Shown in pieces: positions 16,952 through 25,466 of a stretch of DNA of 45,108 bases. Under the pieces are notes generated by a model. The model saw only the letters and a list, made by a program, of their open reading frames with translations, was not told the DNA's origin and made no database searches. This stretch comes from an uncultured Lachnospiraceae bacterium (lineage in GTDB: Bacteria > Bacillota > Clostridia > Lachnospirales > Lachnospiraceae): positions 1 through 45,108 of the forward strand of contig CAJTOV010000012.1 of the NCBI GenBank assembly GCA_910577765.1, written 5' to 3'. The position numbers were made by a program, and so were the translations under genes. Position 1 is the first letter of the stretch; every line of letters starts with the position of its first letter.

Positions 16952-18360
16952 TACGCCTTCTTCTCCTGCAAATTCAGACTCATATCATTATAAGCCGTTT
17001 CATTCAGGCTACCCATATGCTTATCCACTACCAGTGCATTGGTCAGGGAACCGGTAACGTTCAGCAGAGTTCTGGGCATGTCAATGATGGGGTCAATGGC
17101 CAGAATGGGGCTTACCATGGCAAACTGTGCGCCCATGCCCACGCCGGACAGTCCTACGGATGCTGCCATGGTGGCAGTTCCGGGGATACCTGCGATACCC
17201 AGGGAGCCGATGGTTACCACAAAGATGGTCATGACGATCATAGTCACGTCAATGGGAGTCTCGGTTACATTACATACATAGATAATCAGCAGAGCCGGGA
17301 AGAAACCTGCGCATCCCTGCATGCCTGCGGTGGTGCCGAAGCCGGCCACGAAGCTGGCGGTACCCTGGTCCACACCCAGCTTCTTGGTCAGGGTCTCAAT
17401 GGTCATGGGAAGGCAGCCTACGCTGGAGCGGGAGGTAAATGCCAGCAGCATGGTGGCATAAGCCTTCTTTATGTAAACCACCGGATTCAGCCCGTGGATG
17501 GCCAGAAGCCCCAGCTGGATCATAAACTGTACCACTGCCGCAATGTACAGCGCCACAATGAACTTGCCTACTTCCAGAATGGAGGACAGACCTCTCTGGG
17601 CAATGGTGTTGGCAAGCAGTGCCATAACCGCCCACGGCATATAGTCCAGAATCAGCAGCGCCATATTGATCATGGCCTTGTGTCCTGCGTTGATCAGGTC
17701 ATACAGGGGCTTGGCAGCCTCTGCGCTCTCATAGTTGATCCACCAGATGGCCAGACCCAGGAACGCGGAGAAAATTACCAGACCGATGATGTTGCTGTCT
17801 ACCATGGCTCCTACAATGTTGTTGGGAACCAGATTGCGGATGGTGGTGGCCACCGGAGAGATCTCCTTGGCAGTGGCAGCCCCTTCTTCTACCAGGGCAG
17901 CCCCCTTGCCCACGCCCAGCAGCATACCGATGACAATACCGGTAACGGCGGCAATGGCCACCATGCCCATGGTTACAATAATACTTCTGCGCACCAGCAG
18001 ACCCATGGTCTTGCCCTGCTGCATGTTGATAATCACCTGCATGATGGAGACCATCACCAGGGGAACCACGATCATACGGATCAGGTTGATATAGCCGTTA
18101 CCTACCATGGCAAACCAGGTGGTAGTCTCCGCTACAAAGGCCACCTCCATGGGAGCGTCCGGGAATCCGGCCACAAACTGGATGGCAAGGCCCAGCACCA
18201 GACCCAAACCGGTGCCGATCATAACCACAACCGCAAAATCCATATGCTTCTTGTGGTACAGTACATGAATCAGGTAAAACAATGCTACCAGAACCACCAG
18301 AAACGCGATGGTCCTTACATCACTGATCATCAAAAACTTCTGAAAGAATACATTCTGCAT
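16951..18360 (-). CDS. Cystine/dicarboxylate:cation symporter (DAACS family, TcyP-like)
   Basis: 469 residues with eight or more hydrophobic helices and the two re-entrant loop motifs of the family: a serine-rich AFTSRSSVGCLP, and later GIAGIPGTATMAA. This type couples Na+ or H+ to uptake of cystine, glutamate or dicarboxylates. The start at MQNVF is fixed by AAAGGAGT; nine in-frame codons upstream lack a ribosome site. Neighbours in the same direction are a CoA-disulfide reductase/rhodanese and a C-S lyase, which favours cystine or another sulfur amino acid as substrate. It is the last gene of that cluster. Confidence 0.85.
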   Translation of the reverse strand: MQNVFFQKFLMISDVRTIAFLVVLVALFYLIHVLYHKKHMDFAVVVMIGTGLGLVLGLAIQFVAGFPDAPMEVAFVAETTTWFAMVGNGYINLIRMIVVPLVMVSIMQVIINMQQGKTMGLLVRRSIIVTMGMVAIAAVTGIVIGMLLGVGKGAALVEEGAATAKEISPVATTIRNLVPNNIVGAMVDSNIIGLVIFSAFLGLAIWWINYESAEAAKPLYDLINAGHKAMINMALLILDYMPWAVMALLANTIAQRGLSSILEVGKFIVALYIAAVVQFMIQLGLLAIHGLNPVVYIKKAYATMLLAFTSRSSVGCLPMTIETLTKKLGVDQGTASFVAGFGTTAGMQGCAGFFPALLIIYVCNVTETPIDVTMIVMTIFVVTIGSLGIAGIPGTATMAASVGLSGVGMGAQFAMVSPILAIDPIIDMPRTLLNVTGSLTNALVVDKHMGSLNETAYNDMSLNLQEKKA

Positions 18361-18495
18361 ACCTATACTCCTTTTCCCTGGTTTCATTCCGAAACCGCAT
18401 TTGTATTTCTTTGCAGTATCCCCTTAACCGGAATCCCCGAAATTACCATTATGTCCGGGGATTCCTCCTTTACGTGCCGGCCTGCTGCCGGAGCA

Positions 18496-20193
18496 TTACA
18501 GGAAATTATATTCCGTAAGAATCTTCTCCCGCCCTGTGGTCACATCCGTAAAGTACTCATAATTGCTGATTCCCAGAATTGATCCGGAAATATTGTAAAG
18601 ATTGTCAAAACCCCGGCCCTGCAATGCCATGATGGCATTGTAGCTTCTCTGGCTGGTCCGGCAGTGGACATACACCGGAATATCCCTGGGGATCTCAGAC
18701 ACCCGCTGCCGCAGCTGTCCCAGGGGGATGTTGACGGCGCCTTTGAGATGTCCCATGTCAAACTCTCCGGGAGTTCTCACATCCAGAATATACGCGCCTT
18801 CCTCCACCAGTCCCCGGACCTGGCTTACATGTACCTGCCGGAACACGCCGTGCAGCACGTTGAGTCCCACCAGAGCCGCCAGATTCACCACGTCCCTGGC
18901 CGTGCCGAAGACCGGAGAATAACACAGCTCCAGCTCCTTTAAGTCTTCCAGGGTGCCGTTCATGGCGATCAGGGTGGCGATCACGTCGATCCGCTTATCC
19001 ACATTGCCCGTTCCGATGGCCTGGGCCCCCAGGACCTTCCCGGTAGGCACCTCAAATACCAGCTTAAAGTGGACAGGAGCACTTCCGGGCATCAGCCCTA
19101 CCTTATCCATGCCCATGGTGTAGACGGAATCGCAGGAAATGCCGGCGGCCTTTGCGGTCTTTTCGTTAAGACCGGTGGCGGCTGCGTTGAGCCCGAAGAT
19201 CCGCACCGCGCAGGAGCCCATGACCCCGTTGTTGGTTCCGTGGATGCCGTACATGGCATCTGCCGCGGTTCTGGCCTGGCGCAGGGCCGGTCCTGCAAGA
19301 GGCAGTCTGGCCGGCTTGCGGGTCAGACGGTTGTACACCTCAATGGCATCTCCCACCGCATAGATATGGGGATCGCTGGTATGGAAATCCGGGTCCACCT
19401 GAATGCCGCCGGTCTCTCCGATGGTAAGGCCTGCATCCTTTGCCAGGCCGGTCTCCGGCACCACGCCGATGGCCAGCACCACCACATCCGCCGGCAGCTC
19501 CCGGCCGGAACCAAGAACCACCTTTTCTTCCGTAATGGCCTTGACCCCGTCGCCCAGATACAGCTTGACGCCCTGGTCATGAAGCTCCCGGTGGAGCATC
19601 TGGACCATATCCGGGTCAAAGGGTGCCATGACCTGGCTGGCTGCCTCTACCACAGACACCTGCTTCCCGGCTTCCTTAAGATTCTCCGCCACCTCCAGGC
19701 CGATGAATCCGCCGCCCACTACCACCACATTGCTGCTGCCTTCCCGGCGCACATACTGGTCCAGCTTTACAATATCCGCCACATTGCGAACCGTAAACAC
19801 ATGGGGCAGAAATACCCCCTCAATGGACCGGGGACGGATGGGACTGGAACCGGGGGAAAGCACCAGTTCATCGTAGGCTTCCTGGTATTCCTCTCCTGTC
19901 GCCAGATTCTTCACCCGGATCGTTTTCCCGGCCCGGTCAATGGCCTGGACCTCATGGCCGGTGCGCACCTCAATGTCATAGGAGGCCTTAAAGCTCTCCG
20001 GGGTCATCAGTACCAGATAATCCGACTCTTCCACGGTCCTGCTTAAAAAGTAGGGCAGGGCGCAGTTGGAAAAGGATACATGCTCCCCTCTCTCAAAGAT
20101 GGTGATGGATGCCTCTGCATCCAGACGGCGGATTCTGGCGGCGGCAGAGGCACCTCCGGCCACACCGCCTACTACAAGTACGCGTTTTCCCAT
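18496..20193 (-). CDS. CoA-disulfide reductase with rhodanese domain (CoADR-Rhd)
   Basis: 565 residues. An N-terminal FAD/NAD(P)H disulfide oxidoreductase begins with the dinucleotide loop VLVVGGVAGGASAAA. Cys44 in FSNCALPYF is the single redox cysteine of the CoADR/Npsr group. A second NAD(P) loop is VVVVGGGFIGLEVAE and the FAD contact is IYAVGDAIE. The C-terminal rhodanese (about 460-555) has its own active cysteine in VYVHCRTSQRS. Such enzymes reduce CoA-disulfide, CoA-persulfide or polysulfide. Together with the adjacent C-S lyase and cystine transporter it probably handles persulfides from cystine breakdown. The ribosome site is GGGAGT. Confidence 0.9.
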   Translation of the reverse strand: MGKRVLVVGGVAGGASAAARIRRLDAEASITIFERGEHVSFSNCALPYFLSRTVEESDYLVLMTPESFKASYDIEVRTGHEVQAIDRAGKTIRVKNLATGEEYQEAYDELVLSPGSSPIRPRSIEGVFLPHVFTVRNVADIVKLDQYVRREGSSNVVVVGGGFIGLEVAENLKEAGKQVSVVEAASQVMAPFDPDMVQMLHRELHDQGVKLYLGDGVKAITEEKVVLGSGRELPADVVVLAIGVVPETGLAKDAGLTIGETGGIQVDPDFHTSDPHIYAVGDAIEVYNRLTRKPARLPLAGPALRQARTAADAMYGIHGTNNGVMGSCAVRIFGLNAAATGLNEKTAKAAGISCDSVYTMGMDKVGLMPGSAPVHFKLVFEVPTGKVLGAQAIGTGNVDKRIDVIATLIAMNGTLEDLKELELCYSPVFGTARDVVNLAALVGLNVLHGVFRQVHVSQVRGLVEEGAYILDVRTPGEFDMGHLKGAVNIPLGQLRQRVSEIPRDIPVYVHCRTSQRSYNAIMALQGRGFDNLYNISGSILGISNYEYFTDVTTGREKILTEYNFL

Positions 20194-20282
20194 ATCAACA
20201 CTCCCTTAAATCATTTATTCCATAACCGGCGGAACATCTTTCCGGCTCCATAAAGCACCGGGAGCAGGAATCTGCCGGACGG

Positions 20283-21461
20283 TTACTCCATATTGGCAAT
20301 GATACGCTCCACGGCTGTCTTAATATTCTTAGTGTCCGTAGCCAGATTTATACGGACAAAGCCATGTCCCGTAAAGCTGAACCACTCGCCTACGTCGCAG
20401 GCCAGGCGGCACTTGTTCTGGATAAAGTCTGCCACCTTGTCCCCAGGCATGTAGCCCCGCAGGTCAATCCAGGAAAGGTAGGTGCCTTCCAGAGGTGTCA
20501 CCACGATCTTGGGAAGCGCCTTTGCAAACTGGCCCTTCATATATTCATAGTTATGCCGGATCAGGCCTTTGACATTCTCAAACCACTCTTCGCCGCCCCG
20601 GTAAGCAGCCTCCATACCGGTGACGCCCATTAAGTTTACCTCCGGGGAACCGATGCTCTTGATATAGGCATCATAGGTCTCCATCAGCTTCTCATCGTAA
20701 ATGATCACATGGGAGTGAATCAGTCCGGCCAGGTTAAAGGTCTTGGAGCCGGAGTTCAGCACAATCAGAATATCCCGGTACTTTCCGCCGCCTACCATGC
20801 CGGAAGACACAAAGGGATGGTCCTCATATGCGAAATCCTGGTGAATCTCGTCGGACACCACCAGCACCCCGTGCTTCTTACAGATGCCCAGCACCCCGTC
20901 CAGCTCTTCCTCGGTCCATACCCGGCATACCGGATTGTGGGGGGAGCAGAGGATGAACATCTTTACCTGGTTCTCGGTAACAGCCTTCTCGAACTTCTCC
21001 AGATCCAGAGTGTAATGGCCGTCCCGGTTGTCCAGTTCGCAGGTCACCAGCTTTCTGCCGGTGTTAAGAATGGCGTCATAGAATGGATAATACACCGGCG
21101 GACAGATTACCACAGATGCCCCCTCCGGGGTGTAGGCCCGCACGGCAGCATACAGGGAGCCTACCACTCCGGTAGCAAACCGCACATTCTCTTTTGCCAC
21201 TTCCATGCCATGGTGCTTCTTCTGCCATGCAAAGAACGCGTCAAAGTAGGAGTCCTCCACCTTCCCGTAGCCGAATACGCCGTGGGCCACCCGCTTTGCC
21301 ATGGCCTCCCGGGCCGACGGCGGTGACTGGATCTCCATGTCCGCAACCCACAGCGGAAGCAGGTCCGCGTCACCGAAGACTTCCTGAAGGGAATCCCACT
21401 TTAAGGTTCCGGTACCCTTGCGTTCCACACAGTTGTCCTGACAGAATTTCTCAAAATCCAT
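20283..21461 (-). CDS. MalY/PatB-type aminotransferase (cystathionine beta-lyase / C-S lyase)
   Basis: 392 residues, a class I/II PLP aminotransferase fold. It begins MDFEKFCQDN, and the LPLWVADMEI block is typical of MalY/PatB. The PLP lysine is in LNSGSKTFNLAG (about residue 235), with SPHNPVCRVW and SDEIHQDF as cofactor contacts. The enzyme splits cystathionine or cysteine/cystine C-S bonds to give pyruvate, ammonia and (per)sulfide. The ATG with AAAGGTGG upstream is preferred to a GTG four codons earlier. It is the first gene of the sulfur cluster, behind a consensus promoter and an operator-like dyad, opposite a MarR gene. Confidence 0.88.
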   Translation of the reverse strand: MDFEKFCQDNCVERKGTGTLKWDSLQEVFGDADLLPLWVADMEIQSPPSAREAMAKRVAHGVFGYGKVEDSYFDAFFAWQKKHHGMEVAKENVRFATGVVGSLYAAVRAYTPEGASVVICPPVYYPFYDAILNTGRKLVTCELDNRDGHYTLDLEKFEKAVTENQVKMFILCSPHNPVCRVWTEEELDGVLGICKKHGVLVVSDEIHQDFAYEDHPFVSSGMVGGGKYRDILIVLNSGSKTFNLAGLIHSHVIIYDEKLMETYDAYIKSIGSPEVNLMGVTGMEAAYRGGEEWFENVKGLIRHNYEYMKGQFAKALPKIVVTPLEGTYLSWIDLRGYMPGDKVADFIQNKCRLACDVGEWFSFTGHGFVRINLATDTKNIKTAVERIIANME

Positions 21462-21551
21462 GTAATATACCACCTTTCTGTTTTAATGTGCTCCCGGAAC
21501 TCCGGCAGACCGGCTGCCCCGGAATCCCGGAAGCGTTGCTCCGTCACGCAA

Positions 21552-21569
21552 TTTAGTTCTGTTACTAAA
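21552..21569. promoter_or_regulatory. Candidate MarR operator
   Basis: TTTAGT-TCTGTT-ACTAAA, a perfect 6-base dyad lying at the predicted transcription start of the lyase promoter. A related ATAGTT...AACTAT dyad lies near 21670-21690 between the divergent genes. Assignment to the neighbouring MarR protein is inferred. Confidence 0.55.
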
Positions 21570-21573
21570 CTAT

Positions 21574-21602
21574 ACTATACTTTGTTTTGTGCTTTCTGTC
21601 AA
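21574..21602 (-). promoter_or_regulatory. Promoter of the sulfur cluster
   Basis: Minus strand TTGACA, 17-base spacer, TATAGT: near-consensus, about 110 bases before the C-S lyase start. Confidence 0.85.
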
Positions 21603-21726
21603 TAAGCCTTTGATATATTTTTTCTATTTAAATATTTTGCACAAAGAATACGCCTGTTTATTGCTAAAATAGTTTTGCTGATTAACTATATTTACTGAAT
21701 CTGCTGTTTTGCATGGATTTAAATTC

Positions 21727-21755
21727 TTGCGGAGGGATATGGGATGTGTTATGAT
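21727..21755 (+). promoter_or_regulatory. Probable original marR promoter
   Basis: TTGCGG, 17-base spacer, TATGAT. It is now separated from the marR start by the 165-base MITE. Confidence 0.5.
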
Positions 21756-21829
21756 AGAAACAAGGAAACGATTTCAATCCTCCCCGGAACCGTTTCCGTC
21801 CCGGAAGGCAGAGCCAACCTCTGCTTTCC

Positions 21830-21994
21830 CTAGTATGACCCACACCAATTACCATTATGTTTCGCGCAGGATAAATTTTCATCCTGCAAGGCGGAGGAGG
21901 GAGGCGATGCGGTGGCATCGTTGACCGACGACAACGAAGCAGGGGGAAATTTAGACAAGCGAAACATATGGTTAATTGGTGTGGGTCATACTAG
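21830..21994. mobile_element. MITE-like element (family 2) in the marR leader
   Basis: 165 bases with perfect 22-base terminal inverted repeats beginning CTAGTATGACCCACACC, extended by near-identical CCAT..ATGTTTCGC. Inside are a GCAGGAT/ATCCTGC hairpin and the block CGATGCGGTGGCATCG, which recurs after the MATE gene. There is no open frame for a transposase. Its right end is 29 bases before the marR ATG. Confidence 0.85.
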
Positions 21995-22023
21995 AATCTA
22001 TAGAACCGCAGGAGTATCCGTAT

Positions 22024-22500
22024 ATGACCCATTTTTCTGATATTGACAGCTTATACCAGAAGGTTACCGTCAGGGCCAATATGCTGTATGAATTCGTCAT
22101 TTTGTATCACAATTTCATCTATAGCCAGCATACCTATGAAGCTGAGAACTGCAACATGATGGAGATTCACACTCTCACCTACATTGACGACAGCCCCGGC
22201 ATCACAGCCACCCAGCTGTCCAGAATCTGGCACAAAAGCAAAAGCGCCATCTCCCAGACCATCAAGAAGCTGATGGAAGCCGGGTATGTGGAAAAGCGTT
22301 TTGCGGAGAACAACGAAAAGACGGCCCGCCTCTACGTAACCGAGAAAGGAAAGCGCCTTTCCCGGGTCCACAAGGCCTACGACGTAGCCGACATCACCCA
22401 GACCACCGCCTACCTGGTGGAACAGTGCAGCGAAGCAGATCTGGACGCCTTTTACCGGGTGATTGAGCAGTATACGAAGCTGCTGAAATCGGAGCAGTAA
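22024..22500 (+). CDS. MarR family transcriptional regulator
   Basis: 158 residues. The winged helix-turn-helix is visible as SPGITATQLSRIWHKSKSAI, then QTIKKLMEAGYVEKRFAENN and the wing KTARLYVTEKGK. The start follows AGGAG by nine bases; the open frame extends 16 codons into the MITE but has no ribosome site. It is divergent from the cystine/C-S lyase/CoADR cluster and probably represses it through the dyad at 21552-21569. No redox cysteine stands out; one Cys is at about residue 40 and one near 137. Confidence 0.88.
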   Translation: MTHFSDIDSLYQKVTVRANMLYEFVILYHNFIYSQHTYEAENCNMMEIHTLTYIDDSPGITATQLSRIWHKSKSAISQTIKKLMEAGYVEKRFAENNEKTARLYVTEKGKRLSRVHKAYDVADITQTTAYLVEQCSEADLDAFYRVIEQYTKLLKSEQ

Positions 22501-22557
22501 CCTGGTACAGCGTTGCACCAGGTGCCTTACGGCATCTGGCTGTTATGCTGCCACGCA

Positions 22558-22640
22558 AAAAGGGAGTACCGCACCATATCCTGATCCTGCACAGCAGGTC
22601 AGGAACAGCCGGATACCAGCTGTTCTGCGATACTCCCTTT
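22558..22640. terminator. Bidirectional terminator between marR and the peptide operon
   Basis: AAAGGGAGTACCGCA and TGCGATACTCCCTTT pair across 83 bases, with further inner stem-loops. T-rich ends on both strands suit the two convergent units (marR and pepC). Confidence 0.75.
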
Positions 22641-22650
22641 CATATTTCCC

Positions 22651-23979
22651 TTACGCCAGCGACCCCATCGGGTCCCAGGGCGCCAGCTCCACCGGCTCCC
22701 CGTCCAGGGCCTCCAAAAGCTCCCGGGACAGATACTTCTTATGTACCACCGCCTGATACGTATAAGCGTCAAACCACTTGTCACTCATCACAAAGTAGCC
22801 CTTTTTCCCGGCCTCGTCCCCCCAGCTGTTCTCGATCTTCCACCGGTCCGGCTTTCCCTGGGCATCCAGATTGACCCCGGCGATGACCATGGCATGGTTC
22901 ATGGCGCTGTCCCGGTAGTCCAGGCCTTCCTCCTTGGTCAGGCCGAATTCCAGTCCGCCCAGAATCTCCCCGTAGCGGTAGGTATCCTGGTCCCAGATAC
23001 CGGTCTTCCGGTCTCCGAACTTGGAACAGTCGCTGCCGAACCACACCGGCTCCCCGTCCTTTAACTGGCCTACCACCAGGTCCTTGAAGGTGTCCATGGG
23101 CACATTTAAGTGACGGACCGTGCCCTCCACAACATTGCCCAGGTACTTGACTGTAAACGTCTTCCCATAGGGCTTATCCTTTGTGGGAGCGTGAATGATG
23201 CTTACATACGCACCCAGGTCCGCGGCCACGTATTTCTCATAGAAGCTCTGTGGCGTCAGGTCCCGGTCAATATGGTACTCCTTGTCCTTATCCCGGTAGG
23301 CAAAGTCGAAACGCTCCGCCGGCTTCCCGAAGCAGATGCACAAGGCCCGGTACATGTCCTTTAACATTTCTTCCTTCCTGGGCTGTACCTCCCTGCCTTC
23401 TGCCACCAGCCTGCGCAGCTCCACCGCGTACTCCCGCAGCTTCATGTTCAGCATCCGGGACATGACCCGGGTGGAGGAAGACTGGCAGGTCTCCGGCATG
23501 GCGCTTATGGGCACCACCCCGTACTTCTTAACCAAGGACACCACCATGTCCCACTGGCCCCCGTCGCTGATGCCCTGGAGTATCCAGTCCAGGGTCCGGT
23601 CTCCCACCGGCAGGTCCGCGCTGTCAATCACCGATTCCAGGAAATAGTTGATCTTCTCAAACTTATCCCAGAATGCAAGATAGTTCTGGGACAGCTCAAA
23701 CTTCTCCAGACTGCACTTCTTTGCCACCACCTGGCGCAGCACATTCAGGGCTGCGAAGATCCAGCAGCGCCCGCTGGCCTTCTGCCAGGTGACCCCGGTG
23801 TCATAAAGGTCAATGGAAAATGTCATATCCAGACCTCTGGCCGCCTCCCCGTCAAATGCCGCGTCCGCCAGCTCTGTCCTGGATACGGTGCAGGTCATGG
23901 CCTGGCTTAACCGGCTGTTCTCATAATCCGCCCTGCATGCCGCAAGCAGCTCCCGGGTAATTGGTTTTGCCTGTTTCAT
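22651..23979 (-). CDS. pepC: Aminopeptidase C (bleomycin hydrolase family, C1)
   Basis: 442 residues, the family's normal length. This is a cytoplasmic cysteine aminopeptidase, hexameric in known members. The catalytic triad is visible: Cys72 in SGRCWIFAALN, His in MNHAMVIAGV, and Asn in KIENSWGDEAG. The start follows GGAGGAAATT. It is the last gene of the peptide operon, 31 bases after pepV, followed by a strong terminator. Its role is to trim imported peptides to amino acids. Confidence 0.93.
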   Translation of the reverse strand: MKQAKPITRELLAACRADYENSRLSQAMTCTVSRTELADAAFDGEAARGLDMTFSIDLYDTGVTWQKASGRCWIFAALNVLRQVVAKKCSLEKFELSQNYLAFWDKFEKINYFLESVIDSADLPVGDRTLDWILQGISDGGQWDMVVSLVKKYGVVPISAMPETCQSSSTRVMSRMLNMKLREYAVELRRLVAEGREVQPRKEEMLKDMYRALCICFGKPAERFDFAYRDKDKEYHIDRDLTPQSFYEKYVAADLGAYVSIIHAPTKDKPYGKTFTVKYLGNVVEGTVRHLNVPMDTFKDLVVGQLKDGEPVWFGSDCSKFGDRKTGIWDQDTYRYGEILGGLEFGLTKEEGLDYRDSAMNHAMVIAGVNLDAQGKPDRWKIENSWGDEAGKKGYFVMSDKWFDAYTYQAVVHKKYLSRELLEALDGEPVELAPWDPMGSLA

Positions 23980-24010
23980 AATTTCCTCCTCTGTCCCTTC
24001 CGGGTCAGTA

Positions 24011-25456
24011 TTACCTGCTGCCGCTCTTCTCTTCCTGAATCATCCGGTCGATTTCCAGAACGGACAGCACATAGATCTTGATGGCCTCCAGAATCCCCTG
24101 GATGCTTCTGGCCTCGTCGGGCTGATGGACACGGCCATGGCCCGGCGGCAGGAAATCGGCGCTGACTCCGTTTCCCCCGCCGTAACCCACAGCGTGTTTC
24201 AGCTTCCTGGCATAGGTGCCTCCGTCAATGACGTAGGCCTCATTGGGCTTGCCGGTGACTTCCCGGTACACCTTCATCAGGGTCTGGACATACCTGTCAT
24301 CCTTTGCAATATATAAGGGGTCATTGTTCACCGACTTTTTCACGGCAAATCCCCGGCTTCCGATGACCTTTAAAAGCTCCGACTCAATCCGCTCCCGGTA
24401 ATCGGTTACCGGATAGCGGATGGAGAACAGCACCTCCGGGATGGAACCGTCCATCCGGGCGGTGACTGCGGCGCATACCAGCTTGCCGGAAGGCTCATCC
24501 TCCCAGGCCACCCCCAGGCGGCTGCCGGTATAGTCCCCGGAAAATTCCGCCAGATTCCGGCAGATCTCCCGGTCCGAAGCATCCAGCCCGGTTATGTCCT
24601 TAAGAAAATCCGTCAGCAGCCAGATTGCGTCCACGGTCCCTTCCGGCATGGCGCTGTGGCCGCTTACGCCCTGGGACCGGACCACAATCCGGTCTTCCTC
24701 CTGCCGGACCTCCATGTCCGTCCGCCCTGCTGCCAGGTTCTGCGCCTCTGCAAACAGGTCCTGTTCAAAGGGAATCTCTGCCGCGGCACTGGCCGGAATC
24801 ATATTCTCCGCCTTTCCTGCCTGGAATCCGGTGATCTGCCGGAAGCCGGTGGCTGCCTGAAGGGTCAGCTTTAAGCTGCCCTTCTCCCCATAGCACACAG
24901 GGAAGAACAGGTCCGGCACCATGGAATAGTCCGGCATCACATGTTCTTTGGCAAACCGTTCAATATCCTTCATGCCGGATTCCTCGTTGCAGCCGAAATA
25001 CAGCATCAGGTTGCTTTCCAGGGGAATCTCCAGCTCCCGGATGGCCTGCATGGTGTACAGACCGATGACGGCGCCGCTTTTGTTGTCCCCGGCCCCCCGG
25101 CCAATGAGAAACCCGTTCTTTTCCACCGGCTCGAAAGGCTCATAGGTCCAGCCGTCCCCTGCTTCCACCACATCCAGGTGGGAGAAAATGCCGATGAGGC
25201 TTTCGTCCTCCTTCCGGCTTTCACAGAAAGCCGTCCCATACCAGTTGCCATGATTGTTGACAAGAAACCCCCGCTCTTTTGCCATATTCAGGGCAAAGTC
25301 CAGAACCCTTGCGCATGCTTCCCCGAAAGGCTTCTCTTCCGTACCCTCCACACTCACGCTGGGGAATCTCACAAGACTTTTTAAGTCCTCCACGATTGCT
25401 CGCTCGTGTGAGCGAATATACTGCTCAAGCTTTGTGACCAGTTCCTGTCTCTCCAT
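24011..25456 (-). CDS. pepV: M20 dipeptidase (PepV / Sapep type)
   Basis: 481 residues. A two-zinc M20 metallopeptidase: IGIFSHLDVVEAGDGW holds the first His-x-Asp, RGAGDNKSG the bridging Asp, and FGCNEESGMKD the catalytic Glu pair. The C-terminal His is in FLPPGHGRVHQPDE. The lid insertion makes it longer than ArgE-type enzymes, as in PepV. The start at MERQE is 10 bases after the binding protein stop, with AAGGA upstream. It would cleave imported dipeptides in the cytoplasm. Confidence 0.88.
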   Translation of the reverse strand: MERQELVTKLEQYIRSHERAIVEDLKSLVRFPSVSVEGTEEKPFGEACARVLDFALNMAKERGFLVNNHGNWYGTAFCESRKEDESLIGIFSHLDVVEAGDGWTYEPFEPVEKNGFLIGRGAGDNKSGAVIGLYTMQAIRELEIPLESNLMLYFGCNEESGMKDIERFAKEHVMPDYSMVPDLFFPVCYGEKGSLKLTLQAATGFRQITGFQAGKAENMIPASAAAEIPFEQDLFAEAQNLAAGRTDMEVRQEEDRIVVRSQGVSGHSAMPEGTVDAIWLLTDFLKDITGLDASDREICRNLAEFSGDYTGSRLGVAWEDEPSGKLVCAAVTARMDGSIPEVLFSIRYPVTDYRERIESELLKVIGSRGFAVKKSVNNDPLYIAKDDRYVQTLMKVYREVTGKPNEAYVIDGGTYARKLKHAVGYGGGNGVSADFLPPGHGRVHQPDEARSIQGILEAIKIYVLSVLEIDRMIQEEKSGSR

Positions 25457-25466
25457 AAATCCGTCC

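Noticed and set aside
16663..18582. A 639-codon open frame on the plus strand, very rich in His and Gly
   Set aside because: It is antisense to the symporter and part of the reductase gene, has no family match by eye and no suitable ribosome site; it is a shadow of GC-rich coding DNA.
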